A stretch of 64,000 nucleotides of DNA from Niebla homalea (Eukaryota > Ascomycota > Lecanoromycetes > Lecanorales > Ramalinaceae), in the NCBI GenBank assembly GCA_019925105.1, contig JAHGAU010000024.1, forward strand, positions 620,001-684,000, read 5' to 3'. Below the pieces are notes generated by a model. It was given only the letters and a program-made list of their open reading frames with translations. It had not been told where the DNA came from and searched no databases. Positions 34,410-46,507 of the stretch are shown in pieces. Position 1 is the first letter of the stretch. The number at the start of each line of letters is the position of its first letter. Position numbers and translations under genes: made by a program.

Positions 34410-35773
34410 AGACGACTTCTGGCCATGGCAGTGAGGCCTTCCCTTAAGGATCCAGCCATGAGAGAAAGATCTTTCACACTCCAGCATTCCTGCCATTGCC
34501 CTCAAATTTGGAATACTTGTCTGACATTTCCAACTCATCAACGAGAAAAGTTACTACCACAATTCTCAGCACTTGAACAACTTGCTCATGGATTTTTCAC
34601 ATAGGGTGGTGCTATCACGACATGGGACTGTAAGGCGCACTCGTCATGGCGGGCCAGTCGCTTATTGAAGCCCACCAGCAATTAACTGACATCGCGATAG
34701 CTTAGGCTGAAGCTTCAGTCCGATATTTGCGACAACCAGATGCCCTCCCTTAGCATCTCTCGCTGCTGGTCAGTTTCTCGTCGTGGCATCGCAGAATTAG
34801 CACCAGACACATGCAGGGAGCTCAGGCATGCCGCTTCGGTAGTGGAGAGGTAACCCTCTTAGTGGCGTTGCACGTATGTTATCAGTGCAGCGTTTGAAGA
34901 AATCGCGGACAGCCCGAAAGAAGGACTGGAGCAAGGGCTGAGGGTGAGAAGGTGTGGAGGCCATAGTTGAGACAGGTAACAATCAAAATGATCCCCTCTT
35001 ACCATGCCATTGAGCCTTTGAAGTCCGGCTGGCAACTCTTTGCACAATGATAGAAAACTCAGGTAGACTTAATCGCAGAAGCAATGAAGAAGTAGAGGAC
35101 AAATGCTCCCTCTGATCGTCGACAGTTGCATGACAGAAGAATAGACTTGAGCAAGACGTAAACCTCCATTGATGATCCGAGCGTCACTCGGATTTGCTCG
35201 CTAGCAATGCATGACAGTTCATGAATGGTGCAATGAACGTATGCAGACACCACGATCGACACGTCATGAAAGCACGATAGGGCGTTACTTAGTAGAGCAT
35301 TGCTAGCAACCAATGATCGATGATTTGAAAACGTAGATCAGGCACCGTTGAAGATGCCAGTACGATGATTGAAAAGCGCTGTTATGAGCTAGTGATATCG
35401 AGGCTTCTGACATTCACACCAGAAGCTCATCATTCTAAATTCAGTCTGACATGGTTCTCAGCTTGTAGTCAGGGGAGAGGATGAGGTCGAATTATCGAAG
35501 AAGGTTTGCCAACCTCGTCCTCTCGCATACAATTCATGTAGAACTAGCGGCGGCTGTGCTCTTAAGAGTTTGATTTGGTTGGTGGGCCTGAATCCTGTGT
35601 GGCGCAGCAATCTTCGACCGTGCTTTTGCTCATCAAGTTCATCATTGCAGGATAATAGAAATTGATCTATGTGAACGAACTGACATGAAAAATGCGATTG
35701 GCAGATACAAAGCTTCAGAGTTCAGGCACTGGAAGGCGCACCTGAAGACATTAATGGAGTGCACTGAGGAGAG
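34410..35773. other. Long intergenic region, nothing recognised
   Basis: There are 1364 bp with no gene, no tRNA-like A/B box pair and no evident repeat. Several short minus-strand frames exist but are unlike coding sequence. Confidence 0.5.
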
Positions 35774-37728
35774 ATGGCCGTTGGATTCGGTTTCTCAATT
35801 AATGATCTGTGCATGGGTCTGAAATTGATCAAAAACTCGGTCGAAGCATTCGACGCCAGGAAAGGCTCTGCGAAGCAGTTCGGCGATTTGATCAGAGAGG
35901 TCGGTACTTTACAAGGATGTCTGCATTCAGTCGAAGAACTGCTTGCCGATGAGAGGTTGCCCCATCAGCAGCATATTGCGCTGGAGCATGTGACTCAAGC
36001 ATGTCAGCAATGTATAGTGGATTTCCTGGAGTCCATATCCAAGTATCAACCTCACCTGCAGGCGGGTACCAAAGGTTTTCTACCTAAATTTCGGAAGATA
36101 CAATGGGCTCTATGTCGCAAGGAGGATGTCAAAACGTTCAGGGATCATCTCGGCCGGCATTCTTCATCGATCAACATGCTTCTAATCACATTCCAAGCCA
36201 GAAGGGAGCTTGGTCGAAGAGATTCTACCGACGGAACAGTCTCCGTCGCCAGTCCAGAAGCCAATCTAACATCACAGATGCAGACAATGTCTGTCGAGCA
36301 ACGTCAATGCTTCCTTATCATAATGAATCAAAACAAGGAACTTCTACAGACCGTCCAGGATATGCGGAAAATGCTGGAGTACCAGAGAAATGTGCCACCA
36401 CAGGTCATGTTGCAGCAACCGGTCGTCCTCTTGGATCCATTCGGGAGGCTGGCGCCATTCCACCTCGACTTCATAGATTCCTCGGACTGTTTCATTGCTG
36501 TTCTTCGAGCCCGATTCCGTCATGCCGGAGTCAGCCCATCTGGATTGTCAAAACTGGATGAACAGGAATTCGCCATACAGGACTCTCAGGGTAAGCGGCC
36601 AATAGACTTACATAAGCCTTGGAAGCGGGTATTTCGTCCTGGGCAGCATGTCGATATGCGAATGACCTTTCATCGTTTCGCTTGCCCACCAAGCACTTGC
36701 CCAAGCTGTCATGAAATCAACCACAACGACGACGTTGATGAAGTGGAATGGTGAGCTCTTTGCGACTAGTCCATTGCTTGATAACATGATCCATCCTGTA
36801 GCCCGAAACCTGTGTATCCCCTCCAAGATACCGGAAAATGCTCTCTCGAATATTTTTCACTTCGCGCAGGATTCAGGAATGTTATATCTGCAACTTGAAT
36901 GACAGCAATTTACTAACAGACCCTGATGATCCTAGTTATGGATGTGGGCTCTTCTATCAGAATCTTCAAGCGATCAGCAAATCCTCCCGCGAGTGGACTA
37001 CGCACGTGCCAAATGACCGAGACGTTATGATTTTGGGCGAGCAGATTCCGTACATCGTCAGACGCTCCAATAATAAGCATGAATTGAGAGCATTTCGCCC
37101 TCCGACAGAAGCGGAGGACGCGCAATTTGATGGATATCGACGCATCCAGCTTGTATCGCAACCTCTGGCGCTGCTCGACCCCATGTTCCCTGCTCTTCAA
37201 CTAGTAGAAGACTTCATTCACTTTGCAGATCTTTTAGAAGATGTGCCAGTTGACATTTCCCCGTACCAAGCGGATATCAGCCATTTACATCAACGAGCAC
37301 TGGTCTTCATAAGGGAGCGCGACAGTAATTTTCCCGCGTTCTCCTCCTTCTCACAGATTGAGCAAGTGAGGAGGCGGCTGACGACCGAGACTTTGACCCT
37401 AAGACACTATATCAACTTGCTGGTAAAAAATCTGTGTAACGACCCGGACACCAGAGAGCTAGTCAAGTACATTAAGCCTAGTAAGCAACTTCACTTTCAA
37501 CATTGCATGACCGGGATTTTTTTTTAATTCTGAATAGAGGCCATCAATTCTAATCGAACTGGATACTATGCTGGCGCGCTTAAAGTCATGGTCAACCTTT
37601 CCGAGACAGCAAAGTCCAGAGATTCAAAGATACCCAGGCCAATCTCAAAGGATAAGATGGAGTGGCGCATGCTGTCACCTGCACCAGCCAGAGGGCCGCA
37701 GACCCGTGGAGAGCAGGGAGTAGGGTGA
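35774..37728 (+). CDS. Fungal ubiquitin-like-domain protein with a CxxC zinc knuckle
   Basis: Exons are 35774-36750, 36936-37480 and 37538-37728, giving 570 residues. The N-terminus (MAVGFGFSINDLCMGLKLIKNSVEAF) and the following helices match the NACHT-adaptor-like front found on many fungal proteins with a ubiquitin-like domain. The ubiquitin-like domain starts near QPVVLLDPFGRLAPFHLDFI and ends near PGQHVDMRMTF. The first intron is 185 nt, with a perfect TACTAAC at 36910 and acceptor CCTAG. It joins CPSCHEINHNDDVDEVE to CYGCGLFYQNLQ, making a Cys4 knuckle typical of the family. Without splicing the first exon stops four bases later. The C-terminal part is unrecognised. The third exon could continue past 37728 through another donor at 37725. 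Function is unknown; a signalling role is inferred. Confidence 0.78.
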
Positions 37729-38632
37729 GAAAGTTGCAAGGTTCACTCCGAAGTCGCCTCACGGTAATCCAGCTATCAGAGACTGGCATCTGAAAACTCC
37801 GGATTGTATCATCGCAAATAGAGCCTTCACATTCGGCAATATTCACGGAGCTTGCCTGTGGAGCCTATCTTGCTTTCTCATGCTAGTGAAGTGTCGATCT
37901 ATCCTGCATAAGCTCGTTCTTAATGTCATGGAAAAGTCCGCACAGAGCTTGAGGTATTCTCGGGACCTGGGTAGGGACATCGAAGACGCTACCACCCTCC
38001 ATTCCGCGACAGGAATTTCAGCTTCTGTCAAAGAGTCCGCCCCGGCTTGAAATGTATTTGAAGCTTGGCCGTACAATGAATTTGGTCCGAGTATTTGGAG
38101 CGCCTCAGGCTTTCCACCGAGAGATAGATAATATGTTGTATTTGATAGGCATTTCACCGCGACCTTGTCAAGAGAAGTCGCAAAGGAAATCCATCATCAA
38201 ACGTTTGAGAAGGCCATGTTACTGAACGTAGTCCGATCGCTTTGTCACGAGCGTAGAAAGAAGTAATTAAACATGCCTGCACATTGAGAAATACCGATGC
38301 AGGACCCCAGTAACATATCATTCTGATCTGATAAACTTACACCATTGACATCGAGCCTGCCTGGCACGCTCTCCACTTCGTGAAAAGCTCCTTATGGGAG
38401 TCTAAATATACTCTTCTCAATTCTCCGATGTCCAGATTAGGCAATTAGCTATCACGGCCCGAGCCTTCCGAGATCTTTTCCCAAGATCTGGGGTAGCAGC
38501 TCGATCAGGCAGCATTGGCCATTGGGAAGGACAGCCGAGATCGACCTCGCTCCCTAAGTTCTGCAACTTATCAACAGGTGCGACCCACATGGAGCGAGGC
38601 TCTGACAATCAACAAATTTGACTCTTTCCACC
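37729..38632. other. Intergenic region, nothing recognised
   Basis: There are 904 bp between the ubiquitin-like-domain gene and the beta-galactosidase gene. No gene, repeat or RNA was seen. It presumably contains the beta-galactosidase promoter. Confidence 0.5.
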
Positions 38633-41600
38633 ATGTCAGAACTACAGACCCGGTCGCCTGCAGATTATATGAATGAGGAAGTCTTCCAGCGCAATCGATT
38701 GCCGGCTCGAGCTTACTTCCTCCCTGTTCATACTCTTTCCCTTTCGGGCCGCTGGAAGTTTTATTACACTACCAACCCACACGAGCGAGTACCTCCTCTC
38801 TCAGAAGATTTTGGAGGATGGGTGGAGTCTGAGGATTGGAACCAACCAGGATGGCGTGGAATTGATGTTCCTGGACATTGGCAACTGCAGGGCTCGGGAC
38901 TTTGGGGACATCCGCACTACACCAACATCAGCTTCCCATTTCCATGTCGACCTCCATATGTGCCCTCCGAAAACCCCACTGGAACCTATGAGACAGCTTT
39001 TCAGATTCCGGAAGATTGGAGCGACCGATCTATGGAGCTCTCTTATCGCCTTAGATTCGAAGGCGTGGATAGCGCTTATCATCTGTGGGTCAATGGCGAG
39101 GAAATTGGATACAATCAAGGGTCTAGAAATCCTGCCGAGTTTGACATTAACCACGTCATTCGCAGTGGACAGCGGTACATGAACACGATCAGAGTAAAGG
39201 TCTACCAGTGGAGTGACGGCAGCTACATTGAAGATCAGGATATGTGGTGGCTCTCTGGGATCTTTCGTGACGTTTATCTTGTCGCTTTCCCAAAGGAGGC
39301 GCATATTGAAGACTTCTTTGTGAAGACTGTTTTGAACGATGAACTTGACAGAGCGACCCTTGAAATTGACCTCGCATATTACATTCGGTCATCTGCGCAG
39401 GTGATGCTCAAATTGACTGACGCTGGTGGCCATGTAGCCGAACGGTGGCAGACACTGGATCCAGAGCGAACGACCTGCACTTGCACGCTTGATGTTGCCA
39501 ATCCAAAGTTGTGGGACGCCGAGCACCCTAACTTGTATGCCTTGATCATTTCCCTCTGTACGAGTAAGGAACTAGCCCAACGAATCGATCAGCAAGTGGG
39601 CTTCAGGCGCGTCGAAATCAAAAAGGGGCTTCTCCATGTGAATGAGGTCCCAATCAGCATCCGAGGTGTCTGCCGACATGACCATCACCCTCGATTCGGT
39701 CGTGCTGTACCCCTTGAGTCTATCAAACATGATCTGATACTCATGAAGAAGCACAATGTCAATGCACTTCGAACGTCACATTACCCGAATGATCCGCGAT
39801 TAGTACATATGGCTAACAAGCTTGGACTCTACGTAATGGATGAAGCTGATCTCGAGTGCCATGGGACTGGCATTGATGCTGCTAGCATACCTTCCGATAA
39901 ACCATCATGGAAAGGGGCTTATCTGGACCGAATGAAACAGCTCGTGCACCGTGACAAGAACAATCCTTGCGTTATCATGTGGAGTCTTGGGAACGAGTCT
40001 TTCTATGGCCAGAACCACCAAGCGATGTACGATTGGTCGAAGTCTTTTGATAATACAAGGCCGGTACATTACGAAGGTGGTCAAGGGTTCCGCGCTTCAG
40101 ACATCCATAGCTACATGTATATTGGCATTGCAGATCTCGCAAAGCTAGCCACACAGGACGGCGAAGACTACCAAAAGCCAATATTACAACAGGAATACGC
40201 CCATGCGATGGGCAATGGTCCTGGCGGGCTCAAAGAATACATGGAGGCCTACCGTAAGTACAGACGACTCCAGGGCGGGTATGTGTGGGAGTGGAATAAT
40301 CATGGTCTCGTCAAAAAAGACGCTGATGACTATTATACGAAACCGTTCTATGCTTACGGAGGCGATTTTGGCGATGAACCAAACGACTACAATTTCGTGA
40401 TGGATGGGCTCTGCCACTCAGAGCATTACCCAAGTCCTGGGTTGACTGAGCTGAAGGCAGCATATTCGCCAATCCTGATCGAGAAGAAGGGATCCATGAT
40501 TTGCGCCCATAACCTTTATGACTTCGACAATCTGAGCGACGTGGAATGCGTTTGGTCTGTAACGTGCTACGATTCAAGTGGCAGAGTGCAATGCCTCAAT
40601 CAAGGTCGCCAAGGGCTAAGGGCGCAGAACGCAGCGAAGAAGCATTTTGATGTAATATCCTGCGATGGTCGCCAGCTATGCTGCGACACAAGCCAACTCG
40701 AGACATGGCTAAAAGTGTCAATTCGCAGTACCAAAGCTTTGAGTTGGTGCGACATGGGATTCGAGATTAGCCATGCAGACTTCCGACTGGACCGTGGCGG
40801 TAGCAGTGCCCGGATTCCACGTTCTCTGAGAGGTCTTCAGTATCCCATAGTGGAAGCTGGGGTGCGTTCACTGAGAGTCTCGACCTCGACGTGCTCAGTA
40901 GACTTTGACCAGATCAAGGGCCAGATCAAAGCATGGAGATACAAGAACAATGACTTATTAGACACGCGCAGCCCGAGTTGTAGTCCCCAGTTGACTTTCT
41001 GGCGAGCACTAACCGACAACGACGACAAGGGTCAAGCTGGAGATTGGAGAGATCATCGCCTGAATGCGCTCATACGCTCGGTCAGTGCAGTATCTTACAG
41101 GGTGGATGAGAACAGCGTATTTCAACTGAAGGTTGAGGAATACATTGCACCCGCTATCTTTGCCTGGGGCTTCGACGTGGTAACAACATACAAGTTTTGC
41201 GGGGATGGAGTACTCCTCATCCATGTCAAAGGATCCCCAAAGGGTCCAGCGCCAAGTACGTTACCTCGGATAGGACTTGAGATGGAATTATCGCATTGTT
41301 ACAGGAATGCGGAATGGTTTGGCCTTGGCCCCGGAGCCACTTACAAAGACATGAAGCAAGCCGGGCAAGTGGGTGTCTGGAAGAGCGAGGTGGATGATTT
41401 GATGTACATGTATGAAATGCCTCAAGAGAATGGCAACAGATCCGAGACACGATGGGTGAAGATTACCGATGAACGAGGAGTTGGTTTCAAGGCTGTCCTG
41501 GAGCGTAACTCAGCAAGTTCAAGGTGTCCGACATCAGAGGGTTTGCAGTGCGAGCCGTCTTCGCCGCTTGAGAATTGGACAATGGTCGGCGATTCACGCG

Positions 41601-41845
41601 AGGAAGCGGCGAAACCTTCTGGCTTTGATTTCGCACTCTCGAAATATACGACAGCAGATTTAGACCAGGCGCAACACCCACAAGAGCTGAAAGGGGGCAG
41701 AACCGAGGATGGCATTGTCTTCAGGATTGACGACGATCATCACGGGCTGGGTACTGCGGCATGCGGACCAGATGTGTTGGATGTGTATCGATTGAATACC
41801 CGGGCATTCGATTTCACTGTAAGTTTGGGGCCGATCGGGCTTTGA
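38633..41845 (+). CDS. Beta-galactosidase, glycoside hydrolase family 2 (LacZ/LAC4 type)
   Basis: This enzyme hydrolyses terminal beta-D-galactosides such as lactose. It is a single exon starting at the ATG at 38633 (MSELQTRSPADYMNEE), 1070 residues, the size of bacterial LacZ and Kluyveromyces LAC4 (about 1025). Domain order is the N-terminal jelly roll (HWQLQGSG, ENPTGTYETAFQIP), an immunoglobulin-like domain and a TIM barrel. The barrel has VCRHDHHPRFGRA and HNVNALRTSHYPNDPR. IIMWSLGNES carries the acid/base Glu (about residue 455), and ILQQEYAHAMGNGPGG the nucleophile (about residue 521). A C-terminal beta-sandwich domain with GLGPGATYKDMKQAG follows. There is no signal peptide, so it is probably intracellular. 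The gene is intronless, unlike most neighbours. Vertical fungal origin or old bacterial transfer are both possible. Confidence 0.93.
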   Translation: MSELQTRSPADYMNEEVFQRNRLPARAYFLPVHTLSLSGRWKFYYTTNPHERVPPLSEDFGGWVESEDWNQPGWRGIDVPGHWQLQGSGLWGHPHYTNISFPFPCRPPYVPSENPTGTYETAFQIPEDWSDRSMELSYRLRFEGVDSAYHLWVNGEEIGYNQGSRNPAEFDINHVIRSGQRYMNTIRVKVYQWSDGSYIEDQDMWWLSGIFRDVYLVAFPKEAHIEDFFVKTVLNDELDRATLEIDLAYYIRSSAQVMLKLTDAGGHVAERWQTLDPERTTCTCTLDVANPKLWDAEHPNLYALIISLCTSKELAQRIDQQVGFRRVEIKKGLLHVNEVPISIRGVCRHDHHPRFGRAVPLESIKHDLILMKKHNVNALRTSHYPNDPRLVHMANKLGLYVMDEADLECHGTGIDAASIPSDKPSWKGAYLDRMKQLVHRDKNNPCVIMWSLGNESFYGQNHQAMYDWSKSFDNTRPVHYEGGQGFRASDIHSYMYIGIADLAKLATQDGEDYQKPILQQEYAHAMGNGPGGLKEYMEAYRKYRRLQGGYVWEWNNHGLVKKDADDYYTKPFYAYGGDFGDEPNDYNFVMDGLCHSEHYPSPGLTELKAAYSPILIEKKGSMICAHNLYDFDNLSDVECVWSVTCYDSSGRVQCLNQGRQGLRAQNAAKKHFDVISCDGRQLCCDTSQLETWLKVSIRSTKALSWCDMGFEISHADFRLDRGGSSARIPRSLRGLQYPIVEAGVRSLRVSTSTCSVDFDQIKGQIKAWRYKNNDLLDTRSPSCSPQLTFWRALTDNDDKGQAGDWRDHRLNALIRSVSAVSYRVDENSVFQLKVEEYIAPAIFAWGFDVVTTYKFCGDGVLLIHVKGSPKGPAPSTLPRIGLEMELSHCYRNAEWFGLGPGATYKDMKQAGQVGVWKSEVDDLMYMYEMPQENGNRSETRWVKITDERGVGFKAVLERNSASSRCPTSEGLQCEPSSPLENWTMVGDSREEAAKPSGFDFALSKYTTADLDQAQHPQELKGGRTEDGIVFRIDDDHHGLGTAACGPDVLDVYRLNTRAFDFTVSLGPIGL

Positions 41846-42030
41846 GAGGAAGACGTTTTCTTTGTAGGAGGGTAAACTTGCCTGTTGGACATGGCGGACG
41901 ACTTTGGATATGCAACGCGCCGCGAAAGATAGATACCATGACGAAGATGATAATCTCATTGCTGTTCAAACCGGCTCTGTCAGTGGCCGTAATCGACCAC
42001 CATGCTGGCCGCCTCCAAATTGACTTGACC
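41846..42030. other. Convergent 3' ends
   Basis: There are 185 bp between the beta-galactosidase stop (+) and the stop of the small membrane protein (-). Nothing else was seen. Confidence 0.4.
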
Positions 42031-42396
42031 TTACAACCCTTTGCTCAGTGTATCTCCAACACTACCAGCAATCCCACCCTTTCCTACCACGTCGCCGACA
42101 CTTTGACTCACGCCATCTTGCACAGCAGTAACATTCTTGTCTTCCACCACTCTCTGGCTCATGAGACCTTGCAGGATATTAGATGTACTTTACTTTCTGA
42201 TGACAGGTAGAGGAGCTGTGCTGGGAGACTATAACTTACTCTTGGCCCCATAACTAACACGATTGTCACCCATTTTGCCCAAGATCATGTCTTGCAAGCT
42301 ATGTTGAAGAGGATCCAAATATCCGCCGACCCAAGCCGTGAAGACAACGAGAAGGAATGTGGTGTAAGCGGCGATGATGGGTATTTCGTAGCCCAT
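42031..42396 (-). CDS. Small single-pass membrane protein, conserved fungal type
   Basis: Exons (minus strand) are 42396-42240 and 42167-42031, giving 97 residues. The protein starts MGYEIPIIAAYTTFLLVVFTA, with one hydrophobic helix at residues 5-22. WVGGYLDPLQHSLQDMILGKMGDNRVSYGAKS follows. The 72-nt intron (42168-42239) has a strong GTAAGT donor, a CTAAT branch site and acceptor GCAAG. Splicing adds LMSQRVVEDKNVTAVQDG and a Gly/Val/Ser-rich tail ending TLSKGL. That tail looks like real coding sequence, which is why I prefer the spliced model. If the intron is kept, the protein stops five bases into it and ends in Ser-Lys-Leu. The frame is open farther upstream but has no ATG. I do not know a function; a mitochondrial or ER membrane location is possible. 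Confidence 0.7.
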
Positions 42397-43207
42397 GCTA
42401 GCAACGGTAGGAAGAGCTGTTGGAGTAATGATGGTCTTACTGGATGCCGATGTGGGCTTTAAGCTGGTGGGAGTTGAATATAATCTTGGAAGGAAAGCGT
42501 TGTGCAAGGTTTGATATTTGCACCGCTCGCGTGACGCAATGCTGGGATTCTGGACCACTCCTTGGCCCAACACGCGTTACGCGGTACCGGGAGGCTAGCC
42601 CTAAGAGCTTAGGTACGCCGTACGCTGGCCTAGTTGAAAGCTGCCATGGTGGGGCAGATCCGTGCCATTGAGGCTGTGAAGGTGCTTTTGCTCTCGAGGC
42701 TGAATGGGAGGAGCCACCATCTCACTTAACTCAATACGATCCTTGTTGGTAACCGTCTTTGCGGCGATGCGAAGTACTTAAGCAGTATCCTGCGACGCTT
42801 GCTCGAGCAATATGTTTGTGGTAGTCCAGTTGAACTGACTCTCCCTCTTGTGCCCATCCCTCCATCCAAGGCTACTCAGAGCCCGAAGTCACCACTTGGT
42901 CGATTCAGCTCCTTCCAGATCTTCTCTCAGCTACTCTTTCTCTACGATTAGAAGCAGTCGCGTCTGGACTGGTTGTTGGAGAACATTTGCAATTCTGCGC
43001 CATGAGTTGTAAGCTCTTCACTCCTGATCAATATCCTTATCCTACACTTCCTGCACCCTGTGATTTGGCTGCCTGGCCACTCCGAGCAATGACTCATGCT
43101 CATCATTATCACCATCATCGTTATGCTGAGGATGGCCCTCATAAGGGTCGCTCACCACCTTGTGCTTGTTGGTCTATCGCTAATCAGGTACCCCAATAGT
43201 CTCAAAC
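42397..43207. other. Upstream region between the small membrane protein and the CaM kinase
   Basis: There are 811 bp between divergent start codons. An ACGCGT hexamer is at 42572-42577. The sequence before 43208 ends in a possible 5'-leader acceptor (CAATAG at 43194-43199), so a leader intron may exist. Confidence 0.45.
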
Positions 43208-44579
<1,372 letters not shown>

Positions 44580-44990
44580 AAAGGCTGACGACATACTCTT
44601 GGGCGATTTGATGTTCTACACACTTTCCTGCTTTTTGTTCTGCCAGTCTGAGCCTTTTCCACACGATATGATACCAAGATGGCATAGGTGCAATGGAGCC
44701 TAAGGTGCAGCGAGTCTAGAGCCGCGCAAAACCTCGAATATAGCAAATAAATCACATAGCTCTTGACAACGGTGCACATGGGTGAGCGTGGTACACTTGA
44801 AGCCAGAGTACTATGGTGGCATATTCATGTTACTTGCATATCTCTGCCCCCGTTTCGACATGACCTAAACCTCATCATTCTTCCCAAAAGGGATGTCTTG
44901 GCGTTTCAATCCATTCAACCACTTCTCCAGCCAGTGGTATATCCAGTGTTATATAAATCGCTCATCTCTAATCCGCTAGCAACATTCCAG
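44580..44990. other. Intergenic region and COQ6 upstream region
   Basis: There are 411 bp. A TATATAAAT box-like sequence occurs at 44950-44958, about 35 bp before the COQ6 ATG. No gene was seen. Confidence 0.5.
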
Positions 44991-46507
44991 ATGGTCTCGT
45001 TAAGCGCAGGCTCGCTGTTGCAACCCTACGTCTGTAGAAGATGTATGAGCCAACTGAATAAGCGATTCAGAAAATACGCTACAGCAGCTTCACCGGACAT
45101 CTATGATGTCGCTGTCGTAGGAGGTGGCCCGGCTGGACTGAGCCTGCTGACTGCTTTGCGTAAGTACCGTGTGCTTCCGCAAAAATGAACAAAAGGCTCA
45201 ATGAATCCTCAGGTGCTTCTCCTTCCACATCACATCTCCGCCTCGCCCTCATCGAGACCCAAGATCTCCAGAAGACTCGCCAATGGAAACTACCGCCAGA
45301 TCGATACTCCAATCGCGCCAGCTCGATTACACCGTCATCCAGAGCGTACCTTGAGCGCATCGGGACATGGCCACAGATCGATCAGTCTAGGATACAGGCG
45401 TACCACCACATGCGCGTCTGGGATGGCCTTTCATCAAGAGGTCGAGTATCGTTTGATAGCAGCCCATCTGATGGACCAATTGCCTACATGACGGAGAACC
45501 AGAACATCATCCGGGGACTGCTGGCTACCTTGGAGCAATTGGCACCAGTATCAGTCTTCGATCACACCTCCGTGGAAGATATACACTTAGGACCTCCGCC
45601 AGACTCCTCACTCACCTCGCTAAATCTGTCGTCCTATCCTCATGTCTCGCTATCCTCGAAGCAAACGGTAAGTGCAAGGCTTCTGGTGGGCGCAGACGGT
45701 ATCAATGGCCCTGTACGGACCTTTGCGGGTATCCAGACGCGGGGTTACGATTACGATAGGCATGGCGTCGTTGCTACGCTCAAGCTGGCTATGCCTCAGG
45801 ACGAGACGAGTAATACAGTAGCGTACCAGCGATTCCTACCTGATGGCCCCATCGCTCTACTCGCTCTGCCGGACGGTTTCGCCACGCTGGTCTGGACCAC
45901 CACACCTAGAAAAGCGGCACATCTCAAATCGTTAAGCAACGAAAACTTCGTAGCGAGCGTGAACGCAGCTTTCCGCCTGCCGATCGTGGATATCGATTAC
46001 ATGTCTACGCAACCCGATGGCCAAGCATCGGAGCTGGAATGGCGATCCTCCATCCATCCCACAGATCAAGTCGAACAAACAGGCGCTATTCCTCGTACTG
46101 TCCAATCTGTCCAAGAGGGTTCGATCGCATCTTTTCCCCTCCGCCTCCGCCAAGCATCCACATACACCGCCGATCGGATCGCTCTCATCGGAGATGCCGC
46201 ACATACCATTCATCCGCTCGCCGGCCAAGGCCTTAACATGGGACTTGCAGATTCGCAAGCATTAGCTTCAGCGATCACGGACGCCGTGGAGCATGGCGCT
46301 GATGTGGGGAACGAGCTCACATGCTTGAACAGATATAATAATGAGGCGTGGATGAGGAACTCCCGGATGCTTGGGGTGGTGGATAAATTGCACTGGCTCT
46401 ACAGTGCGAGAAACCCTGCCATCGTGGCTGCAAGAGGGTTGGGTTTGGGGGCGGTGGAGCAGTTGGGAGGGTTGAAGAATTGGTTCATGAGGCAGGCAGG
46501 CGGCTGA
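44991..46507 (+). CDS. COQ6: Ubiquinone biosynthesis monooxygenase COQ6
   Basis: This mitochondrial FAD-dependent enzyme performs the C5 ring hydroxylation in coenzyme Q synthesis and works in the CoQ synthome. Exons are 44991-45159 and 45213-46507, giving 487 residues, close to yeast Coq6 (479). The 53-nt intron (donor GTAAGT, acceptor CTCAG) joins LLTALR to ASPSTSHLRLALIE. The first 35 residues (MVSLSAGSLLQPYVCRRCMSQ) are basic without acidic residues, a mitochondrial leader. The FAD motif is VAVVGGGPAGLSLL. The DG motif is LLVGADGINGPVRTFAGI. The second FAD motif is RIALIGDAAHTIHPLAGQGLNMG. The ATG at 44991 is the first in the leader context; upstream in-frame codons lack leader character. 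Confidence 0.95.

Noticed and set aside
36838..37527. Separate gene downstream of the ubiquitin-like-domain protein
   Set aside because: Better explained as exon 2 of the same gene, because splicing at 36936 restores a Cys4 motif in phase.
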